From Omphiscola glabra (taxonomy: Eukaryota > Mollusca > Gastropoda > Lymnaeidae): a stretch of 64,000 bases of DNA. Each line of letters starts with the position of its first letter. Position 1 is the first letter of the stretch. The notes beneath the pieces were generated by a model. The model saw only the letters and a list, made by a program, of their open reading frames with translations, searched no databases and was not told where the DNA came from. The DNA is taken from the NCBI GenBank assembly GCA_964017045.1, contig OZ024806.1, forward strand, positions 4,236,488 through 4,300,487, written 5' to 3'. The position numbers and the translations under genes are program-made. Positions 54,990-64,000 of this stretch are shown in pieces.

Positions 54990-55940
54990 TCTCACGATCA
55001 AATTTTCCTTCAAGCATTTGATGCAATTCGTGTATGAAGCCTTGTCACAACTTTCAAATTACTAGATGATGGGATTCCCCAAAAAATGAAACCACGCATA
55101 AAATTGTGCGTTCATACAACAATTTGCCGCGAAATTTGATCGTGTGAACTGACGCTTTGTTTTTTTTACATTTGCGTTCAGCATATAAAACCATGTCTGC
55201 AGTGCTTTTTAGTGATGGGATAGTTTTTTTGGTTGAAAATTAATTAATTAATTGTTTATCCCCCAAAATAATGTAAAATATAAGAAAAGGCATTTGTTTT
55301 TTTAAAATAAAATTAATTTTTGCATAACACAAGCAGGTCAAGCACTTTATCGTTTTGTCTTCCAATCCAGCTTGAAAGAATTAACTAAAAGGAGCTGGGT
55401 CTAATACAGCATCAGGAAATGAGACAAGAAATTCGTTAACATCCCATTAATCCATTTCGAGACGTGATATTTACTGGGCCCATATTTTCATTTAATCTGA
55501 TAACGATTTAGTAGTGTTTTGCCCCCTCGAATGAAGGCTGAGCTACGCCGGGTCTATTAAAATTTGCTAGCTATAAGTAAAACCCTAATCTCAAAGTACA
55601 ATCACTTAAATCAAACGCTTAATTGATGCGTGGTACAGCGAAAACTGAAGCGGATATTCGAATGCCATGAAACCACACATTCTAAATGTATTTTTTTAAG
55701 TAGAAACCCCAATGTAAAGAAACAATTAAATTAATCGACGACCACATAATAAAGAAGCATAATGATCGACGACCATATTGTAACGAAGAAAAGTGACCAG
55801 CGATCCTCATTTAATAGTAGCAAGGCGACAAGGGACGTTTCTATAGACTATGGTTGATTGAGTTTATGCAAAGCTCATGACTTTCTCCAAATCTAATATA
55901 TGTTTATATTTGTATTCAAATGAAGTGGCATTAACGTTCT
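54990..55940. other. non-coding spacer
   Basis: AT-rich unique sequence with poly-T and poly-A runs. No feature is supported. Confidence 0.4.
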
Positions 55941-56319
55941 AACCTAAGGGAAGCCAAGGTCGGTATTATGTGATCGTTTTTTTATGTCCTAAAATTAAAA
56001 TTAAAACATCAAACAACAAAAAAAACTGTTTATCCTATTTTGAGTTGCAAAAAATCGTTTGGGAACCCTTGCCGTACACAACCTCATTGATTAGTACTTT
56101 GTAAATCCCCAACAGGTTCTTTCCCGGTCTTTAAAGCAAGGGGTAGGCGCCTGAAAATATCTTATTTTTTCAAAAATTATCCAATTTTTTTTGTTTTCAT
56201 TTTTACGAAGATGAACATTCTTAGAGTCGATTACTCATAAATGTATACTACTTTTTAAAAGATTTGTTGTGAAACAGCCGATATTTAACACCCCACCCCA
56301 CTTTAAAAATTGACTACAA

Positions 56320-57190
56320 TGACCACAACCAACTTCAAGCAGATTTGGAGTGCCTTATGAATTGGGCAGACAAATGGGGCATGAAATTTAATGAAACCAA
56401 ATGCTACATAATGAGCATCTCAAAAAAACCCATCAAGCTATATATACACTCTAAATAGGACAATCCTTCAACAGGTAACAAATAATCCATACCTTGGAAT
56501 TCTCTTCTCAAATAACCTCAAATGGTGACCCCATATAAACAACATTTCAAAAAAAGCCAACTCCACACTAGGTTTTATTAGAAGAAATCTGCGCCTTTGC
56601 CCAACATCCTGCAAACGAAATGCCTATCTTGCACTCGTTCGTCCGATACTAGAATACGGTGCAATCATCTGTGACCCATACATCACGCAAGACATGGACA
56701 AATTGGAGCGAATCCAACGTAACGCAATGCGCTTCATAGCACGTGACTATAAAACCACCACTCCTGGCTACGTCACTGGCCTCTTAAACAGATTTGACAT
56801 CCCCACCCTCAAGGACAGACGAGAAAAGATCCGCCTAACATTCTTATATAAAGTGGTCATGGGGCTAATGCTGGCCATCCCAGCAAACAATTATCTTACC
56901 CCACAGAAGCCAGGCCATCCCAGCAAACAAATATCTTACCCCACAGAAGCCAGGCCGATTAATTAGAGCCAAACAGTCACTTAACACTGACATAACATCT
57001 GACAACCCCATGAGAAATTACACCCGAAACAATAACAAATGCTTCACTGGGCCTCGGAGTAACACAGTGCAACATAAGCAGTCATTCTTTCCACGCACCA
57101 TAATCGCTTGGAACAACCTGGACAATACCGCATTGAACTCGACAACGATCGAAAGGCCGCCCTGGCATCTGTGACAGCCTAATTAGTTTA
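56320..57190 (+). mobile_element. decayed Jockey/CR1-like LINE, reverse transcriptase C-terminus
   Basis: Split across frames, the plus strand reads LECLMNWADKWGMKFNETKC, PYLGILFSNNLKW, STLGFIRRNLRLCP, then AYLALVRPILEYGAIICDPY, and LERIQRNAMRFIARDY. This is the standard C-terminal reverse transcriptase series of Jockey/CR1-type elements (thumb region WA..W.M.FN..KC, then YLG, LVRP.LEY...WDPY). Stops and frameshifts are common, so it is old. A 40-bp segment is directly duplicated at 56874-56953. Confidence 0.85.
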
Positions 57191-57199
57191 GTATCATTT

Positions 57200-58850
57200 C
57201 TTATTTCTAAAATCAATTCATTATATTAATAATTAATTAATAATTATAATAAAATAAATAATTAGTTAAGCAATCCTACACATCTAAATAATACTGATTA
57301 GTTAGTGATGGGCTAATTGTGATCAATGTCAGTATATTATTTGCTAATTGATATTTATTAATTTTTAATTAATTCCATTCCAGCCCTCAATAAGTACTGC
57401 CGAGCAAAAGTTAATTCTTCAGTGACAAGAAGTCAACTTCAACAGCAGAGGGAGTACTAAACAAGGATTTGGATATGATCATAATTCAAAGCTTTTACCA
57501 ATATTCTGTCTTCAGTGGGGTGGACAAATCGCAGAAGCCATAACTTACAGCTGATTGCAAAACAAGATAGTCAGTACTATGAATATAAAAATGACTTGAT
57601 TGTGAGTGGTTAGATTCTTCATATCCACAACTGGATAACCAAGGCATCATCAATTATAGACTGTAAGGCTTGAAGGACAATGGCATGGACTATGAAAAGT
57701 TGCCATCTATGATATCTGCCATAACCTTAAAAACCCAGCTGCACTGCAAAATTTATTACCGGCACAAAGTATAAAAACTGTGCTATGCCGAAAAACATTT
57801 ATGAGCAAGTATCTGCCCAATTATTACATTTCTAAAAGACACATAACTCATTCCTCTCTGGAATGAGGGAATTCTTTGCTGAAAGAGGTACACAGAATAT
57901 GTACAAACGTTTCAACATAGCATTGCTGCCATGGAACTACTTATGCTTCAATTTCAGTGATGTTGTCAGCAACATAACCTTGTCATCTAAATATGGTTAA
58001 AAAGGATCATGGACAAAATATGGTTGATAGAGGGCTTTGGATAACTTGTGTTATACTAGAATGCTGAGCATAACATTCGTAGACAACACAAATTAGCTTT
58101 ATTCCAGCGGAAAATAAACAATCTTTAAAAAATTGTGATTTTGACAAGAGCACCTGAGGGAAGTTCGAGAAGGTGAAAACCATGTTTCTGGTGCATTTAA
58201 CAGTTAAATAATATACAAAACCACCATGTTCATGTTGCTGAACAAACAAAACTATGTAAAAGAACTTCATTTTCATAATAAACTTAAAATTTTTCACTTT
58301 TGGAGTTTAAAATTGATTTTTCTCAAAATTGTTTTTTTTCTATTGTTTTGTAGCGTAGAATTCTAACATCTCAGCTAATGTACAAGCTAGAGTAATAAAA
58401 TTTGGTGTGTATCTTCCTTTAACTATTTTGTGGGTAATGAGCTATAAAAAATTCAATTTGATCTATTACTTTTTTAAAATAAAGTTTTTATTTTCCTATG
58501 ATTGTAAATTTTAAGCGTTTACTGCCGAGGCAAATTTTAAAAATTAAAAAAAAAATGTTTTGAAAAGTTTGAAGGAATATAAACTAGCTCAGTACCTCTA
58601 AATAGACTTAAAGTTCATGAATCAATCATTTTTTAAGCAATATGTATGTTTGTTTTAAACATTTTAGAACTCTACGTATAGGTATTATTTTCAAGATGGC
58701 CGCCGTTGCCATGGCAACTATAAAATCTTTTTAAATTTTAAAGCATTAAAATGTATCTCCATTCATAGCTAAACATGACCATAATAAAATAGTTGTTCTA
58801 AGTTGGTTAATTAAAAAAAATAATTTTTTGGTGGCCTACACCCTTAGCGT
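57200..58850. other. unclassified sequence inserted within duplication copy 2
   Basis: The part 57370-57985 has weakly coding-like pieces (GMDYEKLPSMISAITLKTQL; GMREFFAERGTQNMYKRFNI) separated by stops and frame changes, perhaps the remains of a transposon ORF. From 58300 to 58850 it is AT-rich without features. Confidence 0.35.
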
Positions 58851-59769
58851 ATCTTAAACATTCATCAGTCACATGCTCAGTTCCATAAGCTTTGGGCATC
58901 TGTGACAGGTAAGCAGCTTATCAAACTTGTCTCAAGCAGCATTCAGTTTCTGAAGTGTGTATTTTGAAAATCAATAAAACATGGAGCTTGTGTAGTCGAG
59001 TTTGTAAGAGGGGTTTGTGGTCTGGTCCACTGGAACGGTTTGTGCTTTGTACGTTCCAGTGGAAGAGTGTATGGTCCATCATGATCCGAAAAAGTCGTTT
59101 GAGGTGTGATTGGGCAGGCGGTGAGGAAATTTGTAGAGTCACCCACAGGCGTAACTTGTGAAATACAACTTTGTCATGTAATTTGTTTTTGAGGGTGCTC
59201 TATACTAAACTGCTAGAAAAGGTTCTAACTTATTATCACACAAGGTCGGGCTGGTTATTTATTTTCAACTCTGTAATAACATCACCTGACATACATAAGT
59301 AATGTTACAACATCACGTGACATACAAAGTAATGTTACAACATCACATGCCATACATAAGTAATGTTTCAACATCACATGCCATACTTAAGTAATGTTTC
59401 AACATCACGAGACATATGTAACTAAAAACTAATCCTTCTTTTGTCCCCCTTTTCTACGAGATCAGTGACCGTACTGAACTTTTTATTTTCTTATGACCAG
59501 CCTGACGTCAACATCACGTGACATACAGATGTATTCCTTCTTTTGTCAAGTACTTAAGAAATAATCAAATAATGTTTGTCACATCCTGTTACGGGATTTA
59601 AATCAGGGAATCTCATAAAATATCCGGGTAGCTCTGTCTTCTCAATAAGAATAGTGGATATTAATCCAACTTTATGAGGCAGTGATTAATTGGCACAAAA
59701 CCTCCTTTTTCTGACTTCATCTGGTTTATCCAGTATTTTGTCAGTGCATTTCTATTAAATTTTTTTAGC

Positions 59770-60048
59770 CGGTAACCAGACAAAACGACAAGTGACAAAA
59801 CGACAAGTGACAAAACGACAAGGTGACAAAACGACAAGGTGACAAAACGACAAGGTGACAAAACGACAAGGTGACAAAACGACAAGTTGACAAAACGACA
59901 CGTTGACAAAACGACAAGTGACAAAACAAGTCTTCAACGCCAAAGCATCCACAGTCTGTAATGCATCACTACAATAAAGTAGGGTCACCTTTTTAAGATA
60001 TTTTACATGCCTTATCGTTGGAGAAACACGGTATTCGGTTATCAGACT
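59770..60048 (-). mobile_element. fold-back element, left arm
   Basis: It begins CGGTAACCAGACAAAACGAC and consists first of 16-bp units (TGACAAAACGACAAGG) to about 59930. Then follow CAAGTCTTCAACGCC and AATAAAGTAGGGTCACC up to CGGTTATCAGACT. This arm is the inverted counterpart of 61054-61660. TTTAGC lies just outside (59764-59769). Confidence 0.75.
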
Positions 60049-60054
60049 TGCGCA

Positions 60055-60965
60055 TAATTACATTAAATAAAATGTAAGTAATTACCATTATAATTACATG
60101 ATCTATTTTTGTAATTATCTACAATTTCTATTACTTCATTGAAAAGTGTAATTAATTACCATTACAAATTACTCCACTATTGACCTGTAATTACTATTAC
60201 ATTTTTTACTTACAACATTTTTATATTGGGAATTTTTGTTAATTTGTTTCATTAACTTAAAACATCAACATTGTTTTACTAAGACATATTTCCTTTTACA
60301 GTGCAGTAACATGCACATTACTTGGAACAAGCTTTTGGATTTTATTGTTATACAAGAAAGTCAGAGAAGTTCATTAAATGATTTTACTGTATATTTGAAT
60401 ACACAATCATATTTTGTAGTAGACCCTTACAAATGTCAGTGATTGTCTGTGTGTATGAGCAAGAATGACATAATGTACATTATAATTCTCAGCTTGCTTA
60501 TTACTTGGAGACAAAATGTATGTCATATTGGGTCAAAGTATTATATATGTTGTATACCATGATACTATATTCATAAGGCTGCTATTCAGTATGTTCACTT
60601 TTACTCTGAAAATAAACATTTACTGAGCAATTAAACAAGGACAATTACTAATTACAGTAATTATAAATAAAAATGTGTTATTAATTAAAGTTTTTATTAA
60701 TTATCTCAAGTATGTCTGTTATTATGCATAAGATTATGATCTCAAAAGGTGTATTACTATCTAATTATACTGTACAGGAAACTGCACTAACACAGCACTA
60801 CATTGTTGATCACAAACTCCAGCTTCTAGAGTACATGTGTAAAACTCATGGTAATTTTTCTCACGACTAACATAGAATTAGGCCGACGACTCTACCAAGG
60901 AAGTAAAAATATCGCTGCGAAAATCAAAGCTCTTTGATGTGACCGGCGCTCGAGTTATCATGTTT
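60055..60965. other. AT-rich interior with GTAATTAC motifs
   Basis: Between the arms, motifs such as TAATTACCATTATAATTAC recur at 60065-60200 and 60635-60720. No transposase is present; the 68-codon plus ORF is not supported. Confidence 0.45.
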
Positions 60966-60969
60966 GCAA

Positions 60970-61660
60970 CGGTAACCAGACAAAACGACAAGTGACAAAA
61001 CGACAAGTGACAAAATGACAAGGTGACAAAATGACAAGGTTTGTGGTTAGGGTTAGTCTGAAAACTCAATACCGTTTTTCCCCACCTATAAGGCATGTTA
61101 AATATCTAAAAAATACTTTATTGTATGCAAGACAATGTTTACCAACCTTTTTTGTGCCATGCCCCAACTAAGCTTTTCTAAAATTCTTTGCCGCCATGTA
61201 ACTTATACATAATTTTTAAATATTCAAAAATACGGTTGTTCACTGAAGAAGCTTTTTGGTAGATTTTAGGAAGAAATCACTAGGAAATTGGTGAGGAAAC
61301 ATAGTAAGTAAATTTTCAAAACATATATGGAGAACTGACATTCAAGTATGAAATAATTTTAATGAAATATTTTTCTATATTATTTTAATTATTAGTAATA
61401 ATTTATTGTTTAACCTTAGTGAGATGTTTGTGTCGTCAAGTTCTAGATAGCTCATTTTTAAATTGCCCCCCTGTGGGGCGTGGGCCCCCGTTGGGAAACA
61501 CCGATGTAAGGCATAAAAAACAGTTAAGGCGTTAGCGTTGAAGACTTGTCGTTTTGTCACCTTGTCGTTTTTTCACATTGTCGTTTTGTCACATTGTCGT
61601 TTTGTCACTTGTCGTTCTGTCACTTGTCGTTTTGTCACTTGTCGTTTTGTCATGGAACCG
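60970..61660 (+). mobile_element. fold-back element, right arm with an internal copy of the left tip
   Basis: It starts with a second CGGTAACCAGACAAAACGAC tip (60970-61042). It then reads the complement of the left arm: AGTCTGA, ATAAGGCATGT, TACTTTATTGTA, and (after the hAT insertion at 61133-61503) GCGTTGAAGACTTGTCG, and closes with 16-bp units in opposite orientation, ending GTCATGGAACCG at 61660. TTTAGC follows directly (61661-61666), the same hexamer as at the left edge of the left arm. Confidence 0.75.
61133..61503. mobile_element. hAT (Charlie-like) MITE nested in the fold-back arm, 371 bp
   Basis: The ends are CAATGTTTACCAACC and the complement of CGGTGTTTCCCAACG, close to the CAGTGTTTCTCAACC terminus of Charlie-like hAT elements. 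The 8-base flanks ATGCAAGA (61125-61132) and ATGTAAGG (61504-61511) match at six positions. Removing the segment plus one flank restores alignment of the right arm with the left arm. Confidence 0.7.
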
Positions 61661-61674
61661 TTTAGCCGTATCGC

Positions 61675-63010
61675 TAACTGATATCTACTTTGACTTGTAT
61701 CCTCTTAACACTGGAGGTCCTTAGCGCCATTGCACAATACTGAAACGGTATCTGAGCAATTTGCGACTATTGGAAAGATAGATTCTTACTTATTGTTTGA
61801 GAATCCCTGATAACATTCACCCATAAACAAAGGTAGTATAAAAATATGCAGCTCTTTGATCACTGGACTTATTTACAGTTTATGATTATAATTAAAGCTA
61901 AGAATTAAATCTCCTTTCATCGACTATCGAATAATTGCACACATGGCTGGCCTCAGCATGCTATTTGTTTCAATCTGTTTCTGATCCTATTAGAAGACTC
62001 TGTTATGCCTTTCATTTTTAAATAATCTCTTGAAAAAAGCTTAATATTAATCTTTTTTTAAAAAATGTGTTTTTAAAAGCAAACAAAATTAATAATTTAG
62101 TGGAAAAATTTAAAATGGAATGAACAGAATCAGTATCTAAGTACAAGAAAGGAACTTTGAAGAGATATTTGGTTTCATAAAAGTAAACATACATACAAAT
62201 AGATTCAAATTATCTCAGCTGAAACCTACTATAGAATTCCGAAAATAAGAACAAATGTTTTTTTTTTCTATTTTTAAACAAACAAGAAGAAAAAAAAAGG
62301 AACAACAACACTGTTAAAAAAAAATTGAAAAGTCCTATTGAATATTTAGTAATGGAACATTTTTGTTGTAGCGCACTGATGCAATGAATCTTTACCCTAA
62401 GTTATAACGATATATATCTTTTCTGATGATTTATACTGAGAACAAATAGCTTAAATTATGTTTCTTTTGAGTTTGTAATTTATCATTAAAAAATTAAAAT
62501 TTATTAATCGTTATTAGCCCTGCTCTGATCATAGTATTCTCTGTTACACTATTTAACTTATGTATAGTCTTTTGTTGTGTATTGTTTTAGAACGGGCCTT
62601 ATACTGAGATAAGAGAATAACTATTCCTCAATGTTTGGTAACAGTACGTAACAGGTTCGTTAAGGCTATGACGTTTATCTCTCGTTCAGTTGTACGCGAA
62701 ACAGCGGTTAACTACCTGAAAACAATGCCTTGTCAGGAAATATGTTATACCAGCCGTTGCCAAACATGCGCTTCGCAAAGGCCCACGTTAACTTCTCGGC
62801 GGCAACTAGAGGGAAAAGGCATGATTTTAAAAGGTCATTGCGAGTTAAAGGTTTGGGAACCACTGCCAGTTAAGTTCATCCTGGGAACTCGCATTCAACA
62901 GCTGTCGCAGGTTCTTCCCCGCCCATGATATTGCACAACGCCAACGAATCAGTCGGGGGAAAATTTTGAAACAAGGACAGAGTGAACACTACTGCAAATT
63001 TAAAATATTC
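61675..63010. other. non-coding region upstream of the glycosyltransferase-like gene
   Basis: AT-rich. At 62751-62865 a short segment has hAT-like ends (CAGCCGTTGCCAAACATG; complement CAGTGGTTCCCAAACC), but its 8-base flanks do not match, so it is not listed as an element. The 97-codon plus ORF at 62635 overlaps it and is not supported. Confidence 0.4.
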
Positions 63011-63021
63011 AATATGACAAA

Positions 63022-63029
63022 TATAAATA
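63022..63029 (+). promoter_or_regulatory. possible TATA box of the glycosyltransferase-like gene
   Basis: TATAAATA lies 57 bases before the ATG at 63079, which would give a 5' UTR of about 25-30 bases. It is inferred from position; the region is AT-rich, so chance is possible. Confidence 0.35.
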
Positions 63030-63078
63030 CATAAGGCAAAACTTCTTTCGGGACATCGTTTAGTTAGCTTGCTTGACA

Positions 63079-64000
63079 ATGAATAGAACACATCTCTTCA
63101 GGTTGGCTTGCTTATCTCTCTTCATCTTCGCAGTGCTTGAGTTTTTAATTCTCCCAAGTTATCCGAAATACGTCAAAAGTTGGACATTTGATTCAGTAAA
63201 GACCATTGACCACAGTCCAATTTTTCATGCTCTAAAAAACGTGACGTATTTCAGCGAAAAAAACAACAAAGCTGTCGAGAAGTGCAACCAGGAAAAGTCT
63301 TCCGACCGTCAGAGATTATACCGGGATATTTTGAACGCGATTTCCGATCCAAAATTCGGGCGAGTGGACATCAAGCCCGGAGATCTTCCCAACACCGCTC
63401 ATTACGTGTGGTGCGGCAGTAAGCTGTTCCTGTACGAGAACTACTTGAGCGTCTTGTCCATTGTTCGGGTTTACAGGCCCATAAAGATAGTGTTTCACTT
63501 CAATGAACTACCAACGGAGAAAATACACCATTACAATTCGTGGTTTCAAGAGTTTAAGCAATCACTTCCGAATCTGGTCTTACGGCAGACGAGTGCCGTC
63601 CTCAGGTGCAATTCTTCGGATTCGTTAAACTTTGGGTTGGAACAGTTGGCGTCAAGTGTAGGTGGCGGGATTTATTTCGGGGAAAGGGCGATTTTGACAT
63701 ATGTTCCCAGAAAATGGAAACAGGAGAGTTATTTGACCTACTTAACTCATGGAACCAACTCGAGTGATGAAGTGATTGTATTCGCAAGGTATGGACTTGT
63801 CGACAATAAGGTCACCCTTGAACAGTTCAAAGAAAATGTAAATAAAGTCTCGTATGAATGTTTTTCAGTGGATAAATTGAATGATGTAATGACGCAATCG
63901 GTACTCTTGAAACCAAATGAAATCAATGACATATTATCGCCATGTCTGATCGCACCAAAACAACTCTACCCAGAGAAAATCATCAACAACACGACTCCTT
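63079..64000 (+). CDS. Golgi-type glycosyltransferase-like protein (GT32/Gly_transf_sug-like), DXD lost, 3' partial
   Basis: The frame is open from ATG 63079 for 307 codons to the window edge, with an in-frame TAG at 63061. Residues 8-27 are one hydrophobic segment after a short cytosolic tail (type II anchor). NVT and NNT are possible N-glycosylation sites. The lumenal part has the family pattern LPNTAHYVWCG (residues 103-113), FLYENYLSVLSIVRVYRP (117-134), and IVFHFNELP (137-145). The position that normally reads GGIYLDxD reads GGIYFGERAI (196-205): both metal-binding Asp are replaced, by Gly201 and Arg203. Relatives transfer sugars in the Golgi using a nucleotide sugar and Mn2+. This copy is either a non-catalytic paralogue or a very diverged enzyme. 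The frame is intact, so it is not an obvious pseudogene. The C-terminus lies outside the window. Confidence 0.75.
   Translation, partial: MNRTHLFRLACLSLFIFAVLEFLILPSYPKYVKSWTFDSVKTIDHSPIFHALKNVTYFSEKNNKAVEKCNQEKSSDRQRLYRDILNAISDPKFGRVDIKPGDLPNTAHYVWCGSKLFLYENYLSVLSIVRVYRPIKIVFHFNELPTEKIHHYNSWFQEFKQSLPNLVLRQTSAVLRCNSSDSLNFGLEQLASSVGGGIYFGERAILTYVPRKWKQESYLTYLTHGTNSSDEVIVFARYGLVDNKVTLEQFKENVNKVSYECFSVDKLNDVMTQSVLLKPNEINDILSPCLIAPKQLYPEKIINNTTP

Larger units (their letters stand above)
55950..59640 (+). repeat. segmental duplication, copy 2, split by a 2.7-kb insertion
   Basis: The left part (55950-56130) and right part (58858-59640) align with copy 1 at 51020-52400, where they are contiguous. 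The extra 56150-58850 contains a LINE relic and unclassified sequence. ACATCACGTGACATACATAA motifs repeat in tandem at 59270-59420, an expansion not seen in copy 1. Confidence 0.65.

Noticed and set aside
62751..62865. Short hAT MITE
   Set aside because: The ends resemble hAT termini, but the 8-base flanks (TGTTATAC and CCAGTTAA) do not match and the element would be only 115 bases.

Overview
The window is nuclear DNA of an animal, most likely a gastropod mollusc or a close lophotrochozoan. Reasons: split genes with canonical GT-AG introns, a very AT-rich and minisatellite-rich background, relics of RTE/CR1-like LINEs, Penelope-like elements, a Ty3/Gypsy element and hAT/Harbinger MITEs, and a type II glycosyltransferase-like gene resembling an expanded molluscan family. 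Nothing bacterial or viral (operon, Shine-Dalgarno spacing, rRNA, CRISPR) is seen. Taxonomy is inference.

Real host genes are few, and most are split into exons too short to appear as long ORFs. (1) A leftward gene enters at the left edge: exon 1 (2958-3020) and exon 2 (1546-1615), both minus strand, join in phase to make the FAD-binding N-terminus of a flavin monooxygenase that looks like kynurenine 3-monooxygenase. (2) A complete three-exon rightward gene (20622-21558) encodes a secreted, helical protein of about 127 residues; its only cysteine is in the signal peptide. (3) A leftward multi-exon gene (24904-28418) keeps good splice sites but has stops and frameshifts, so it is called a pseudogene. 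(4) A rightward intronless ORF (63079 to the right edge) encodes a Golgi-type glycosyltransferase-like protein whose DXD metal site is replaced. A possible lone first exon lies at 48605-48656, minus strand.

Layout: 1-3.1 kb monooxygenase exons among minisatellites; 5.1-12.8 kb a 33-bp tandem array of about 234 units; 13.3-15.4 kb a 13-bp array, a Penelope relic, a GC-rich insertion and a structured hairpin; 17.7-20.2 kb a 40-bp array; 20.5-28.5 kb the secreted-protein gene, MITEs, a Gypsy relic and the decayed gene, which carries a dated LINE insertion and a minisatellite made of 5' splice sites; 29-34.6 kb further arrays and LINE relics; 36.4-39.5 kb a broken Ty3/Gypsy element with integrase directly after protease (Gmr1-like order) and an internal inversion; 39.5-42.5 kb a block present in three diverged copies; 43-48.2 kb Penelope relics and a two-part 25-bp array; 46.7-59.6 kb an inverted repeat pair and a segmental duplication; 59.8-61.7 kb a fold-back composite transposon with a nested hAT MITE; then the glycosyltransferase-like gene.

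The genes show no sign of acting together. The dominant theme is tandem-repeat growth and transposon decay in and between sparse genes. Two minisatellites begin at or inside 5' splice sites of genes read here. All family names rest on motifs read by eye; no database search was run.
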